The notes below the pieces were generated by a model. That model ran no database searches, was not told where the DNA came from, and saw only the letters and a program-made list of their open reading frames with translations. The translations under genes and the position numbers were made by a program. A DNA stretch of 64,000 bases from Burkholderiales bacterium (GTDB lineage Bacteria > Pseudomonadota > Gammaproteobacteria > Burkholderiales > Burkholderiaceae_C), in NCBI GenBank assembly GCA_016213325.1, contig JACRAY010000032.1, forward strand, positions 37,582 to 101,581. Direction: 5' to 3'. This document shows positions 41,264 through 49,825 of this stretch, in pieces (position 1 is the first letter of the stretch; the number at the start of each line of letters is the position of its first letter).

Positions 41264-41599
41264 ATGGCAAAGCGCGTCATTGAAGGTACCGAAGTTGAAA
41301 CCGGCTCGGGAAACGTATTTGCCGATCTGGGCCTGCACGATGCCGAGAAACTCAAGATCAAGTCGGGGCTCGTGATCGAAATCAGCCGTGCCATCCGCAA
41401 GATCGGCCTGACGCAGGAGGAAGCCGGCCAACGTATGGGCATCCCCCAACCCAAGGTATCAGCAATGCTGCGCGGGGATTTTGCCAACCTGTCCGAGCGC
41501 AAGTTGATGGATTGCCTGAACCGCCTGGGATACGACATCGAGATCAAGGTCAAGCGCACGCGGCGACCGGTGGGCCACCTGACGCTGGCCATTGCGTGA
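41264..41599 (+). CDS. HigA-like XRE antitoxin
   Basis: The protein has 111 residues and starts one base after the toxin stop. Its XRE domain lies at about residues 37-92 (GLTQEEAGQRMGIPQPKVSAML). The first 35 residues (EGTEVETGSGNVFADLGLHD) are the conserved N-terminal part of this HigA2-like group that masks the toxin. It neutralises the toxin and represses the operon. Confidence 0.88.
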   Translation: MAKRVIEGTEVETGSGNVFADLGLHDAEKLKIKSGLVIEISRAIRKIGLTQEEAGQRMGIPQPKVSAMLRGDFANLSERKLMDCLNRLGYDIEIKVKRTRRPVGHLTLAIA

Positions 41600-41611
41600 C
41601 CAACCCTGGCA

Positions 41612-41992
41612 TCACGTCGACACACGAAACACCCAGAGCCGCGACAACGTAAACCCTACCCCCAGCACCGGCGGCAGCGACAGCACCTTGCCCACCAGCG
41701 CGTCATAGCCGGCAGACGTAGCCCACCAGACGATCGCCTCCGTGATGGCGAGGTTGATCGCCACCACGCACAGGAAGCGCGCCACCTGCGCGCCGTGCAG
41801 CGGCGCAGGGTCGCGGAAGGTGAAGTACTTGTGCATCAACAGGTTGACAGTCACGCCGATGAGGAAGGCGACGGCGACGGCGATGAAGGGCTCCATGCCC
41901 GAGCGCAGCAGCACGTGCAGCGCGGCCAGGTCCACGGCCATGCTGGTGAAGCCGGTCGCGATGAAGCGCAGCAGTTGCCCACCCGGGTTCAT
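41612..41992 (-). CDS. GtrA-family membrane protein
   Basis: The protein has 126 residues with four hydrophobic segments. The start LLRFIATGFTSMAVDLAALHVL and the middle FLIGVTVNLLMHKYFTFRD carry the GtrA motif, with the conserved HKYFTF. It is thought to flip or position polyprenyl-linked sugars made by a GtrB-like GT2. It overlaps the large membrane protein gene by four bases and lies 12 bases from the antitoxin gene end. Confidence 0.87.
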   Translation of the reverse strand: MNPGGQLLRFIATGFTSMAVDLAALHVLLRSGMEPFIAVAVAFLIGVTVNLLMHKYFTFRDPAPLHGAQVARFLCVVAINLAITEAIVWWATSAGYDALVGKVLSLPPVLGVGFTLSRLWVFRVST

Positions 41993-44436
41993 GGCCCCAT
42001 CCCGCGCAGCCGGATCGACGCCAGCTGCAGTCCCCGGGCGTCGAGCGAGCCGGCCCGCACCTCAGCGGCATCGGCACGCCGCGGCACCGGCAACTGGAAT
42101 GCGACGCTGAACTTGCCGGAAGGCGAAGACGCATCGGGCAGGCAGCCGATGACCTTCATGGCGCCGCCGCTGGTCGCGCCGGCTCGTTCCGACCAGAGCA
42201 CGCTCACCCAGGCCCGCGCGTCCGGGTGGTCGCACGTGCCCTCGAGCTCCAGGCGCACCAGCTGCCCGCCCGCCACGTTGGCGCGCCCCATCAGCGCACC
42301 GCCCTCTTCCAGGCGGAGGCTGCCGGGCGCGGCCCTCCAGAGATCGCGAGACCAGATCACGTCGGTGTCCAGTTCGACCAGCGACAGGTACCCCGAGGTG
42401 GCGATCACCTTGCCATGCTCGCGCGCCCACACTTCCGCGGCGCGCGCGGCATGCAGGTAGCCCGGCGACAGCTGCTTGTCGGGGCTGGCCGGTATCACGT
42501 GCGTCACGCCGTGGCGCCGCATGAAGGCGCCCGCGGAAGCGACGTCGGCGACCTGCTCTGCATCGGCCAGCAGCCGGGGGCTGAGCCAGCCCGGGTACAG
42601 CGGCGTGCCGTGCAGGTCGGCACCGAACGGGTCACCGATGTACAGCACGCGCGAGTGGACGCCCCAGTCGGCGTTGACCCGCTGGTTCAAGGCCCGTTCC
42701 GGGGCGAAGCGCTCCAGGTAAATGGCACGTCCCTGCGGGTAGAAGGCATGGGGCAACTGCTGCAGGGTGGTCTGCCAGATCCCCTGCGGCATGCTGGTGA
42801 CGCCCGCCGCCACCGCCAGCACCAGCACGCCCAGCCACCAGCCCTGCCAGGGCCATGGCGTCGGGCCCTGGTGTTCGCCAGCCGCTTCCCACACGCGCGA
42901 GCAGGCGTAGAGCGCAAGCCCCATCACCGGGAACAGGTAGCGCAGGTACTGCTGTTTCGACAGCAGCACCAGTGAGTAGCCCAGCGCCACCGCCAGCGCG
43001 GCACGGCGCTCGCGGTCGCCACGCCACACGAGGAGGACGAGGGCTGCCGGCAGCATCATGAAGAGGCCCAGCCCGCCGGCGATGTCGGTGGTCGCCTCGA
43101 CAAAGCGGCGGCCTTCGAGGAACAGCCGGGCATACAGGCGCAGGTCGAACATGCCGGCGAAGTAGGTGTTGGCAAACTCGCCGGTTCCGAAGTAAGGCGA
43201 CTTGAAGATGTGGTTGAACAGCGGCAGCACCGGGTTGCCCGTGCGGACCCACGCCGTGAGATACGGCGTGAGTACCGTCGCGAACGCGAGCAGCAGCACA
43301 TACGCGGAGCGCGGCTGCGCGCGCACCTGTGCCCACAGCTGTGGCGTCCACAACAGCCCGAGCAACAGACTGGCCACCAGGTTGCTCGCCTTGAGCGCGC
43401 CCAGCATGGCCAGCAACAAGGCCGCGACGCACAGCGTCGAAAGTGCCGGCTGCCGGCGCTCGCTGACCCACAGGCTGAAGACCGCCAGCACCAGTGCAGC
43501 GCTGGGCGCTTCGGTGTGCATGGTGTGGTTGAGGGCCATCACCAGCGGGATGGAGAGGTAGGCCATCAGGAACCACAGGGCCGGGCGCATCGGCAGGCGG
43601 CGCAGGAGCAGTCCGGCCAGCAGCACCGCCCCTGCGAAGTGGTAGCTGCCGGCCACCCAGGCCTTCACCCCTTCGTTGCCGCCGCTCGCCATGAACGGGA
43701 TGGCGAATGCAAGGTCGGCCGCCCAGGGCGACGACGCCCACACCTGCCGCACCACGTCGAAGCCATACTCGCGGCGGACCAGCAGTTCGTAGGGCATGCG
43801 CAGGTGGAACGCCAGGTCGTCGAAGGCGGCGATGGGCGTCAGGGTGCCTACCGCACCGCACATCCACACACCGATCGCCAGCAGGGCGAGCGAAGCCGCG
43901 CCGCCCAGCGAGTTCCGGTACAGGCCGCGAACCTGCCCCGCGACATCCTGCACCAGCTGCGCCAGTGGCCGGCGCTGCGATGCAATGACGAACATGCAGG
44001 CTAGCGCGTAGGCCGCAGGATAGTGGACGCGCCAGCCCAGCACCAGGCTGAGCACGGCCACGAACACCGCCATGCCCGCGAGATACGCGATGGCCGCGCG
44101 CTCCAGGGGCGTGATCGTTCGCAGCTCCACCGTCATGCGCGCGCCGAGCGCCAGTGCCGCGGCGCCTGCCAGCAGGAAGCCGGCGGCGGCGGTCGGACCC
44201 GCAATGCCGACGCAGGCCAGCACCCACATCACGCACAGCGCTGAGGCAAGGCGCGTGACCCAGCGCCCGATGGCCAGCGCCCCGTCGACCAGGGCGCAGG
44301 CGAGTGCAAGCGCGACGCCGCCCCCGAAAATCGCGAGCATCCATGCACGCGGCCGGTCCGGGCCGGCGAGCCAGAACAGCGTGAAGGGGTAAAGGCTGGC
44401 GGCGAAGGCGGCGAGGGTGACGACGCGGGTGTGCAT
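41989..44436 (-). CDS. Large polytopic membrane protein (GT-C-like glycosyltransferase)
   Basis: The protein has 815 residues. About 12 hydrophobic segments fill residues 1-500 and a soluble domain of about 270 residues follows (with GDPFGADLHGTPLYPG and DKQLSPGYLH). An acidic pair near an early loop, as in GT-C enzymes of the ArnT/PMT type, could not be placed with certainty. By position next to GtrA and GT2 it may transfer a lipid-linked sugar to a surface polymer or protein. I do not recognise a specific family. Confidence 0.7.
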   Translation of the reverse strand: MHTRVVTLAAFAASLYPFTLFWLAGPDRPRAWMLAIFGGGVALALACALVDGALAIGRWVTRLASALCVMWVLACVGIAGPTAAAGFLLAGAAALALGARMTVELRTITPLERAAIAYLAGMAVFVAVLSLVLGWRVHYPAAYALACMFVIASQRRPLAQLVQDVAGQVRGLYRNSLGGAASLALLAIGVWMCGAVGTLTPIAAFDDLAFHLRMPYELLVRREYGFDVVRQVWASSPWAADLAFAIPFMASGGNEGVKAWVAGSYHFAGAVLLAGLLLRRLPMRPALWFLMAYLSIPLVMALNHTMHTEAPSAALVLAVFSLWVSERRQPALSTLCVAALLLAMLGALKASNLVASLLLGLLWTPQLWAQVRAQPRSAYVLLLAFATVLTPYLTAWVRTGNPVLPLFNHIFKSPYFGTGEFANTYFAGMFDLRLYARLFLEGRRFVEATTDIAGGLGLFMMLPAALVLLVWRGDRERRAALAVALGYSLVLLSKQQYLRYLFPVMGLALYACSRVWEAAGEHQGPTPWPWQGWWLGVLVLAVAAGVTSMPQGIWQTTLQQLPHAFYPQGRAIYLERFAPERALNQRVNADWGVHSRVLYIGDPFGADLHGTPLYPGWLSPRLLADAEQVADVASAGAFMRRHGVTHVIPASPDKQLSPGYLHAARAAEVWAREHGKVIATSGYLSLVELDTDVIWSRDLWRAAPGSLRLEEGGALMGRANVAGGQLVRLELEGTCDHPDARAWVSVLWSERAGATSGGAMKVIGCLPDASSPSGKFSVAFQLPVPRRADAAEVRAGSLDARGLQLASIRLRGMGP

Positions 44437-44441
44437 CGCCC

Positions 44442-45332
44442 TCAGTGCGACCGGATCATCGTGCCGTACGCCTGGTCCGTCAGGATCTCCAGCAGCATGG
44501 CATGCGGCACGCGGCCGTCGATGATGTGCACCGCGTTCACGCCGCCCTTGGCGGCTTCGAGCGCGCCGCTGATCTTGGGCAGCATGCCGCCCGAGATGGT
44601 GCCGTCTTCGAACAGCTCGTCGATCTCGCGCGCCGACAGGTCGGTCAGCAGGTTGCCGGACTTGTCCAGCACGCCGGGCGTGTTGGTCAGCAGCACAAGC
44701 TTCTCAGCCTGCAGCACCTGTGCCAGCTTGCTGGCCACCACGTCGGCGTTGATGTTGTAGCTTTCGTTGGCTTCGCCGAACCCGATGGGGCTGACGACCG
44801 GGATGAACTGGTCGTCCTGCAGCGCCTTCACCACCGACGGGTCGATCTGCACGATGTCGCCGACCTGCCCCACGTCGTGTTCCTTGGTCGGGTCCTTCGC
44901 GTCCACCATCTTCAGCTTGCGCGCGCGGATCAGCCCGCCGTCGCGGCCCGTCAGGCCCACGGCCTTGCCGCCGGCCTGGCCGATCAGGCCCACGATGTCC
45001 TGCTGCACCTCGCCGGCCAGCACCCATTCAACCACTTCCATGGTTTCGGCGTCGGTGACGCGCATGCCCTGGATGAACTCGCCCTTCTTGCCCAGCCGGT
45101 TGAGCGCCTGCTCGATCTGCGGGCCGCCGCCGTGCACCACCACCGGGTTGATGCCCACCAGCTTGAGCAGCACCACGTCTTCGGCAAAGTCGGCCTGCAG
45201 CTCCGGGTCGGTCATGGCGTTGCCGCCGTACTTGATGACCATGGTCTTGCCATGGAACCTGCGGATGTACGGCAGGGCCTGCGCGAGGATCTCGGCCTTC
45301 TCCCGCGGGGCGATGTGGGATACGTCGGTCAT
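44442..45332 (-). CDS. argB: Acetylglutamate kinase
   Basis: The protein has 296 residues. The phosphate-binding MVIKYGGNAMTDPEL, the NAG-binding VVHGGGPQIEQALNRLGKKG and the C-terminal VAEAK-like segment SYNINADVVASKLAQVL plus EIDELFEDGTISGGMLPK are complete. It phosphorylates N-acetylglutamate in arginine biosynthesis and is usually feedback inhibited by arginine when the N-terminal helix is present, which is the case here (EKAEILAQALPYIRRF). It starts five bases after the apbE stop on the same strand. Confidence 0.97.
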   Translation of the reverse strand: MTDVSHIAPREKAEILAQALPYIRRFHGKTMVIKYGGNAMTDPELQADFAEDVVLLKLVGINPVVVHGGGPQIEQALNRLGKKGEFIQGMRVTDAETMEVVEWVLAGEVQQDIVGLIGQAGGKAVGLTGRDGGLIRARKLKMVDAKDPTKEHDVGQVGDIVQIDPSVVKALQDDQFIPVVSPIGFGEANESYNINADVVASKLAQVLQAEKLVLLTNTPGVLDKSGNLLTDLSAREIDELFEDGTISGGMLPKISGALEAAKGGVNAVHIIDGRVPHAMLLEILTDQAYGTMIRSH

Positions 45333-45337
45333 GGTGG

Positions 45338-46252
45338 CTAAATTGTAGGGGGCGGCTGCCTCAGCACGATTCCGTCTGCGCGGACCATCAGGAAGGCCGC
45401 GCCCTGCCGCTGCAGCCACTGGTCGCCGTCGGGCTTGAGCATGGCGATGGTCGATAGCGCACCGGCTGCCGTGGTGTTGGCCGCGAGCACCGTCACCGAC
45501 TGCCACCAGCGCACCGGCCAGCCGCTGCGCGGGTCGAGAATGTGGCAATAGCGCTGCCCCTCGTGCTCGAAGAAGCGCTCGTAGTCACCGCTGGTGGCCA
45601 GCCCGCCGCGCGCGAGCGGCAGGGTGGCAAGCGACCCGTCTGCGCCGCCGGGCCGCGGGCGCTCGATGTCGACCTGCCACGGCTGGCCGCCGGGTGCGCG
45701 CGGCCCCAGCACGTGGATGTCGCCGCCGAGGTTGACGAGCGCATGCGTCACGCCTTGTTGCAGCAGCACCGCCGCGGCGCGGTCGGCGGCGTATTCCTTG
45801 CCGAAGCCGCCGAAGTCGAGCTCCATGCTGCGCTTGGGCAGGCGCACGCGCCGCGCAGACCGCTCAACTTGTTGCCATCCGACCAGGGGAAGCAGTGCCT
45901 CGAGCTCACCCTCGCCCGGCATCCGGGCGCTGCGAAAGTCCCAGGCCCGGCGCAGCACGCCCGAGGTGGCGTCGAACAGCCCGTCGCTCAGCTTGAAGAG
46001 TTCTGCCGCAAAGTCCAGCAGGGAAGCAGTCTCCTCGTCGACCTCGACCGCGCCGCCGCCCGCCGCCGCGTTGATGCGCGAGACCATGCTCTGCGGCAGG
46101 TAGCGCGAGAACTTGCTTTCGATGCGCCGCACTTCGGCGATGGCGGCGTCGGCCGCGCGCTTCATGGCGCGCTCGTCGCGGCCGTCGATGGCGATCTCGC
46201 ACGGCGAGGCCATGGCGGTGAAGTCGAAGCGCAGCGATCGCCAGGCGGTCAT
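45338..46252 (-). CDS. apbE: FAD:protein FMN transferase (ApbE family)
   Basis: The protein has 304 residues. Landmarks are AIAEVRRIESKFSRYLPQSM, VDEETASLLDFAAELFKLSDG, LDFGGFGKEYAADRAA and VNLGGDIHVLGP, which bind Mg and FAD. No lipobox is visible, so it may be cytoplasmic. It attaches FMN to a target threonine by a phosphodiester bond. On minus strand with DUF3570, DUF4266 and the TlpA-like gene it probably formed one operon, now split by hipBA. The ATG at 46250-46252 follows from the MTAWRSLRFDF start. Confidence 0.88.
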   Translation of the reverse strand: MTAWRSLRFDFTAMASPCEIAIDGRDERAMKRAADAAIAEVRRIESKFSRYLPQSMVSRINAAAGGGAVEVDEETASLLDFAAELFKLSDGLFDATSGVLRRAWDFRSARMPGEGELEALLPLVGWQQVERSARRVRLPKRSMELDFGGFGKEYAADRAAAVLLQQGVTHALVNLGGDIHVLGPRAPGGQPWQVDIERPRPGGADGSLATLPLARGGLATSGDYERFFEHEGQRYCHILDPRSGWPVRWWQSVTVLAANTTAAGALSTIAMLKPDGDQWLQRQGAAFLMVRADGIVLRQPPPTI

Positions 46253-46293
46253 GTCGTGCGGGGGCCGGGAGTTGAATGCATGATACCCGTATG

Positions 46294-46342
46294 ACGAGTA
46301 ATTGACATTTACTCGTATAACGACTAAAGTGCATTTACTCAT
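46294..46342 (+). promoter_or_regulatory. Promoter and twin operators of hipBA
   Basis: The -35 TTGACA (46302-46307) and -10 TAAAGT (46325-46330) are 17 bases apart. The inverted repeat ACGAGTAA-N7-TTACTCGT (46294-46316) contains the -35, and a second, imperfect copy ACGACTAA-N7-TTACTCAT (46320-46342), 26 bases on, contains the -10. Both have the same half-site and spacing. This is the expected layout for repression by a HipB dimer pair. Confidence 0.8.
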
Positions 46343-46357
46343 GATGCAAGTATCGCC

Positions 46358-46603
46358 GTGGCCGACCCGCTCCTCACCACCACCCAGCTCGGGCGGCTGC
46401 TCCAATCGGCCCGCCGGGCCCAGGGCCTGACGCAGGCCGCGGTGGGCGCGCGCCTGGGCCTGAGCCAGAAGCGCATCTCGGCCATCGAGCTCGACCCCGG
46501 CACGCTGACCGCAGCGCAGTTGCTCAAGCTCTGCGCGGTGCTGGGGCTCGAACTCACCCTGGGCTGGCGGCAAGCGCCTTCCCCTGCCAAGGCGGAGTGG
46601 TAG
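46358..46603 (+). CDS. hipB: HipB-like XRE antitoxin
   Basis: The protein has 81 residues from a GTG start 16 bases beyond the second operator. The XRE domain is LGRLLQSARRAQGLTQAAVG, ARLGLSQKRISAIELDPGT, with the C-terminal GLELTLGWRQ strand that in HipB forms the dimer contact. It would repress hipBA and bind HipA. The stop is followed after two bases by the hipA start. Confidence 0.88.
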   Translation: MADPLLTTTQLGRLLQSARRAQGLTQAAVGARLGLSQKRISAIELDPGTLTAAQLLKLCAVLGLELTLGWRQAPSPAKAEW

Positions 46604-46605
46604 CC

Positions 46606-47943
46606 ATGGGGCGCAAGTCCCGCGAAAAGGCCCTGGAGGTCTGGGCCAACGGGGCCCACGTGGCCACGTGGCGCGTCCCGTCGCGCGGAGTCATGGAGCT
46701 GCGGTACGACGAAGCCTGGCGCCACTCACCGGCCGGGCGGCCACTGTCGCTATCCCTGCCTTACGGAGTGGACAACTCGCCACTGAAGGGGGCCGCAGTC
46801 GAAAACTACTTCGACAACCTCCTGCCCGACAGCGACCCCATCCGCAGGCGGCTGGCCAGCCGGTTCCGCACAGGCTCGCTCGACGCCTTCGACCTGCTCG
46901 CCGCCATCGGGCGGGATTGCGTGGGCGCGGTGCAACTGGTGCCGGTCGGCGAGACGCCTGCGGCGCATGACCGGATCGACGCCATACCGCTCACCGAAGA
47001 AGGCGTGGCGCGGCACCTGCAAGGCATGCTCGCGCCGCCCACGCCGGGTCATGCAGGAGACGATCAATTCCGGATCTCCATCGCGGGCGCCCAGGAAAAG
47101 ACCGCCCTGCTCTGGCACCAGGGCCAATGGCTGCTGCCCCGCGGCGCCACGCCCACCACGCACATCATGAAGCTGCCCATCGGGCTGGTCGGCAACATGA
47201 AGGCCGACCTGACCACATCGGTCGAGAACGAGTGGCTGTGCATGCAGCTGCTGGAGGCCTTCGGCCTGCCGGTGCCCAGGACCGCCATGCTGGTGTTCTC
47301 GGGTCGCAAGGTCCTGTGCGTGGAGCGGTTCGACCGCCAGCTGCATCCGACCGGCCGCTGGATCATGCGATTGCCGCAGGAGGACTTCTGCCAGGTGTAC
47401 GGCCTGCCGGCCACGGCCAAGTACGAGGCCGACGGCGGCCCCGGCCTGCCCCAGATAGCCGACATCCTGCTGAAGTCCGACCGTCCCGCCGAGGACATCG
47501 CCACCCTGCTGAAGGCCCAGGTCCTTTTCTGGATGCTCGCCGCCACCGACGGCCACGCCAAGAACTTCAGCATCCACCTGCTGCCCCAGGGCCGGTTCCG
47601 GCTGGCGCCGCTGTACGACGTGATGTCGATACTGCCCATCATGGGCAATGCGCCCGGTCAATTGCGACGGCACAAGGCCAGGCTGGCCATGGCGGTCGCC
47701 GGCAAGAACGAGCACTACCTGCTGAAGGACATCCTGCGCCGCCACTTCAACGCCATGGCCCCGAAGTGCGGCTACGGCAACAGCGCAGAGCCATTGATCC
47801 ACGCGATCCTGCAGCGCGTACCCGCAGCAATCGGCGAAGTGAATGCGAAGCTGCCAACCGGGTTCCCGCAGCGAGTCGCCGACGCGATCCTGGGCGGCCT
47901 GCAGGACTCGGCCAAGCGACTGGCCGCCATGCCTGGCAGCTAG
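46606..47943 (+). CDS. hipA: HipA-like Ser/Thr kinase toxin
   Basis: The protein has 445 residues. The N-subdomain 1 has LEVWANGAHVATWRV and LPDSDPIRRRLASRF; the kinase core has the nucleotide-loop ISIAGAQEKTALLW, the catalytic loop MLAATDGHAKNFSIHLL, and the metal motif PLYDVMS. In HipA proteins these phosphorylate a target such as GltX, causing growth arrest. All catalytic residues seem intact. The start at 46606 was preferred to 46597, which would overlap hipB. It converges on the DUF3570 gene with a four-base overlap. Confidence 0.9.
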   Translation: MGRKSREKALEVWANGAHVATWRVPSRGVMELRYDEAWRHSPAGRPLSLSLPYGVDNSPLKGAAVENYFDNLLPDSDPIRRRLASRFRTGSLDAFDLLAAIGRDCVGAVQLVPVGETPAAHDRIDAIPLTEEGVARHLQGMLAPPTPGHAGDDQFRISIAGAQEKTALLWHQGQWLLPRGATPTTHIMKLPIGLVGNMKADLTTSVENEWLCMQLLEAFGLPVPRTAMLVFSGRKVLCVERFDRQLHPTGRWIMRLPQEDFCQVYGLPATAKYEADGGPGLPQIADILLKSDRPAEDIATLLKAQVLFWMLAATDGHAKNFSIHLLPQGRFRLAPLYDVMSILPIMGNAPGQLRRHKARLAMAVAGKNEHYLLKDILRRHFNAMAPKCGYGNSAEPLIHAILQRVPAAIGEVNAKLPTGFPQRVADAILGGLQDSAKRLAAMPGS

Positions 47944-49088
47944 AACTTCGCAGCCCACCCCAACTGAACGAAATTCGCCGTCATCCGGTCCAGCCCCGGA
48001 CTACCCCCGCTGCCGCGCAAGCCCGTGGACTGGTGGTAGTGCTCCAGCTTCAGGTCCACCGACGACTGCGCGCTGTACGCCCACGCCACCTTGAACGACA
48101 GCGTGAGCGCGCCGTAGGCCGCGAGGCGATGGTCGGCCGACTTGTAGCCGCTGATCGAGCCGCCGAACAACCGCGTTTGCAACGACTCGGACTGGCCGGG
48201 CAAGGCGGGCACGGGATCGAAGTAGAACCACGCAGCGCCCTGCGTGTAATAGCGCAGCGCCGGCTTGAAAGTCCACGCGCCGGCCGGCTGCACCCATTCA
48301 GCGCCCAGCGTGTGCGACCGTATGCCGAACGAGTCGCTGTACCAGCGCCAGCTGGCGCGTACCGTGGCGTCGCGCGACTCGATGTGGTGGTTCCAGCGCG
48401 CCAGCAGGATGTGCGAACGGCGTGCGCGGGGCCTGTCGTCGAAGTCCTTGTACGGGTCGGTGTAGTAGCCCGAGCCGATGGAGCGCGTGTACTGCACCTG
48501 CGCCACGTCGTCGGGCGTCAGCACCTGCGTCACGCCGAAGATGTATTCGCGCACGCGCTTGCGCTCGTCGAAAGCGTTGCCGCCCGTGGTGCTGGTGTCG
48601 ATGCGGTCGCTGGTGGCGGCCATGCCGCCGTTGAACGTGGTGTTGTTGTCTTCGCTGGCCCAGCGCCCGTCGACGCTGACGGAGCGCGACAGGTAGTCGT
48701 TCTCGTCGGAGTACGCCGCGCCGACCGCCAGCGCGCCGCGGCGGAAGTAGCGCGTGACCTTGACGTCGGACGCATCGCGATGGTCCGCCATCACCGACGC
48801 GCTGCTCTTGAAGGTGTGGATGCGCGGCGTGGCGCCCGACAGGCTGTCACCCACGCGCGTGGCCTCCAGCGACCACTGGCCCGCAATGGGCGCCAGCAGG
48901 TACAGGTGCGGCGACTCCACCGTCACGCGGCGCAGGCCCGGCTGCCGGTCGCGGTACCAGCCGTACTTGAGGGCGATGACGCCTTCGGTGGGCGCCTCTT
49001 CGGCGCGGGTTGCAGTGACGGCGGCCAGCCCCGGCAGCAGCAGGGTGGCCGCCAGCACGCGCCCGGCGGCGCCGTCAGTTGCAGCCAC
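47940..49088 (-). CDS. DUF3570 outer-membrane beta-barrel-like protein
   Basis: The protein has 382 residues. The GTG at 49086-49088 overlaps the DUF4266 stop and opens a signal peptide (VAATDGAAGRVLAATLLLPG, cleavage near TRA). The rest is alternating polar/hydrophobic, rich in aromatic residues (ALKYGWYRDRQPGLRRV, YYTDPYKDFDDRPRARR) and ends with FVQLGWAAKF, a terminal-Phe barrel signature. The function is unknown. A start in the longer open frame would translate over DUF4266 and is unlikely. It belongs with apbE and TlpA. Confidence 0.82.
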   Translation of the reverse strand: MAATDGAAGRVLAATLLLPGLAAVTATRAEEAPTEGVIALKYGWYRDRQPGLRRVTVESPHLYLLAPIAGQWSLEATRVGDSLSGATPRIHTFKSSASVMADHRDASDVKVTRYFRRGALAVGAAYSDENDYLSRSVSVDGRWASEDNNTTFNGGMAATSDRIDTSTTGGNAFDERKRVREYIFGVTQVLTPDDVAQVQYTRSIGSGYYTDPYKDFDDRPRARRSHILLARWNHHIESRDATVRASWRWYSDSFGIRSHTLGAEWVQPAGAWTFKPALRYYTQGAAWFYFDPVPALPGQSESLQTRLFGGSISGYKSADHRLAAYGALTLSFKVAWAYSAQSSVDLKLEHYHQSTGLRGSGGSPGLDRMTANFVQLGWAAKF

Positions 49089-49293
49089 AGCCGCCCCCGC
49101 CCACGCCCCAGCCGCCGCTGGAGTTTTCTTTGCTGAAGTAGATGTGCTGGGTGAAGCGCGCGTCCAGCGGGTCGCCGTCGAAGCGCATGGCGGGCTTGGC
49201 CAAATTGCCCTTTTCCCAAGGCTCCACTTTGCCCAAGTTGGCGCAGCCGCCCACGAGCAGCGCCACCAGCAGGACAAGCAGGCGCGTCATCAT
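49075..49293 (-). CDS. DUF4266 small lipoprotein
   Basis: The protein has 72 residues. The lipobox VGGC (residue 17) follows a hydrophobic start (MMTRLLVLLVALLVGGC). The mature part carries WEKGNLAKPAMRFD and the terminal FSKENSSGGWGVGGGGCGCN. This Gly/Cys-rich end is the family hallmark and may bind a metal or cofactor. It overlaps the TlpA gene by four bases and the DUF3570 gene by 14 bases, so the three proteins are made in one unit. Confidence 0.88.
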   Translation of the reverse strand: MMTRLLVLLVALLVGGCANLGKVEPWEKGNLAKPAMRFDGDPLDARFTQHIYFSKENSSGGWGVGGGGCGCN

Positions 49294-49790
49294 TGGGGCA
49301 GTTTGAGCGCCTGCCTGATCGATCGTTCCAGCGCCGGGCGGTCTTCTTCGGTAAAACCCCTATGCGTGGCTATGACCTGCCCGTCGGGCCCCACCAGGAA
49401 AGAGCTGGGCATGGCCTTCACGCCGTAGGCGCGCGGCGTGTTGCCCGCGGGGTCGTAGGCGATCTCGAACTTCGCCGGTGTGCGCTCGAGAAACCTGGCC
49501 GCGTCGGCCGGCTTCCTGTCCACGTTGATGCCGACGATGCGCAGGCCATTGGCTTCGTACTTGGCCTGCATCTCGTTCATCCACGGAAAGGACAGGCGGC
49601 ACGGCACGCACCACGAAGCCCAGAAGTCGACGTAGAGCACCTTGCCTCTGTAGTCGGCCAGCCGCACCGGGCCTTTGGCACCGGTGGCCACGATCTCGGG
49701 CGCCGGCTGGCCTGGCTGCGCGCACAACCCAGCCAGGGGCGTAAACACGAGCGCCAGCACAACACCGCGGATGAAGGCAAGCCGTTGCAT
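49290..49790 (-). CDS. TlpA-like periplasmic thioredoxin
   Basis: The protein has 166 residues with an export signal at 1-24. The redox motif WASWCVPCRLSFPWM (WCxxC) and the cis-proline in VKAMPSSFLVGPDG are intact. The family reduces or oxidises disulphides of exported proteins. In this operon it may keep the Cys-rich end of DUF4266 reduced or aid maturation of an ApbE substrate; that is inference. It starts the minus-strand unit, 35 bases from the TPR gene end. Confidence 0.9.
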   Translation of the reverse strand: MQRLAFIRGVVLALVFTPLAGLCAQPGQPAPEIVATGAKGPVRLADYRGKVLYVDFWASWCVPCRLSFPWMNEMQAKYEANGLRIVGINVDRKPADAARFLERTPAKFEIAYDPAGNTPRAYGVKAMPSSFLVGPDGQVIATHRGFTEEDRPALERSIRQALKLPQ

Positions 49791-49825
49791 GACGGCCGAT
49801 TGTGCAGCAACCCCTGCTCGCGGTA

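Noticed and set aside
45338..46573. A 411-residue ApbE with N-terminal extension
   Set aside because: The extra part runs antisense through hipB and its operators; the protein begins with MTAWRSLRFDF.
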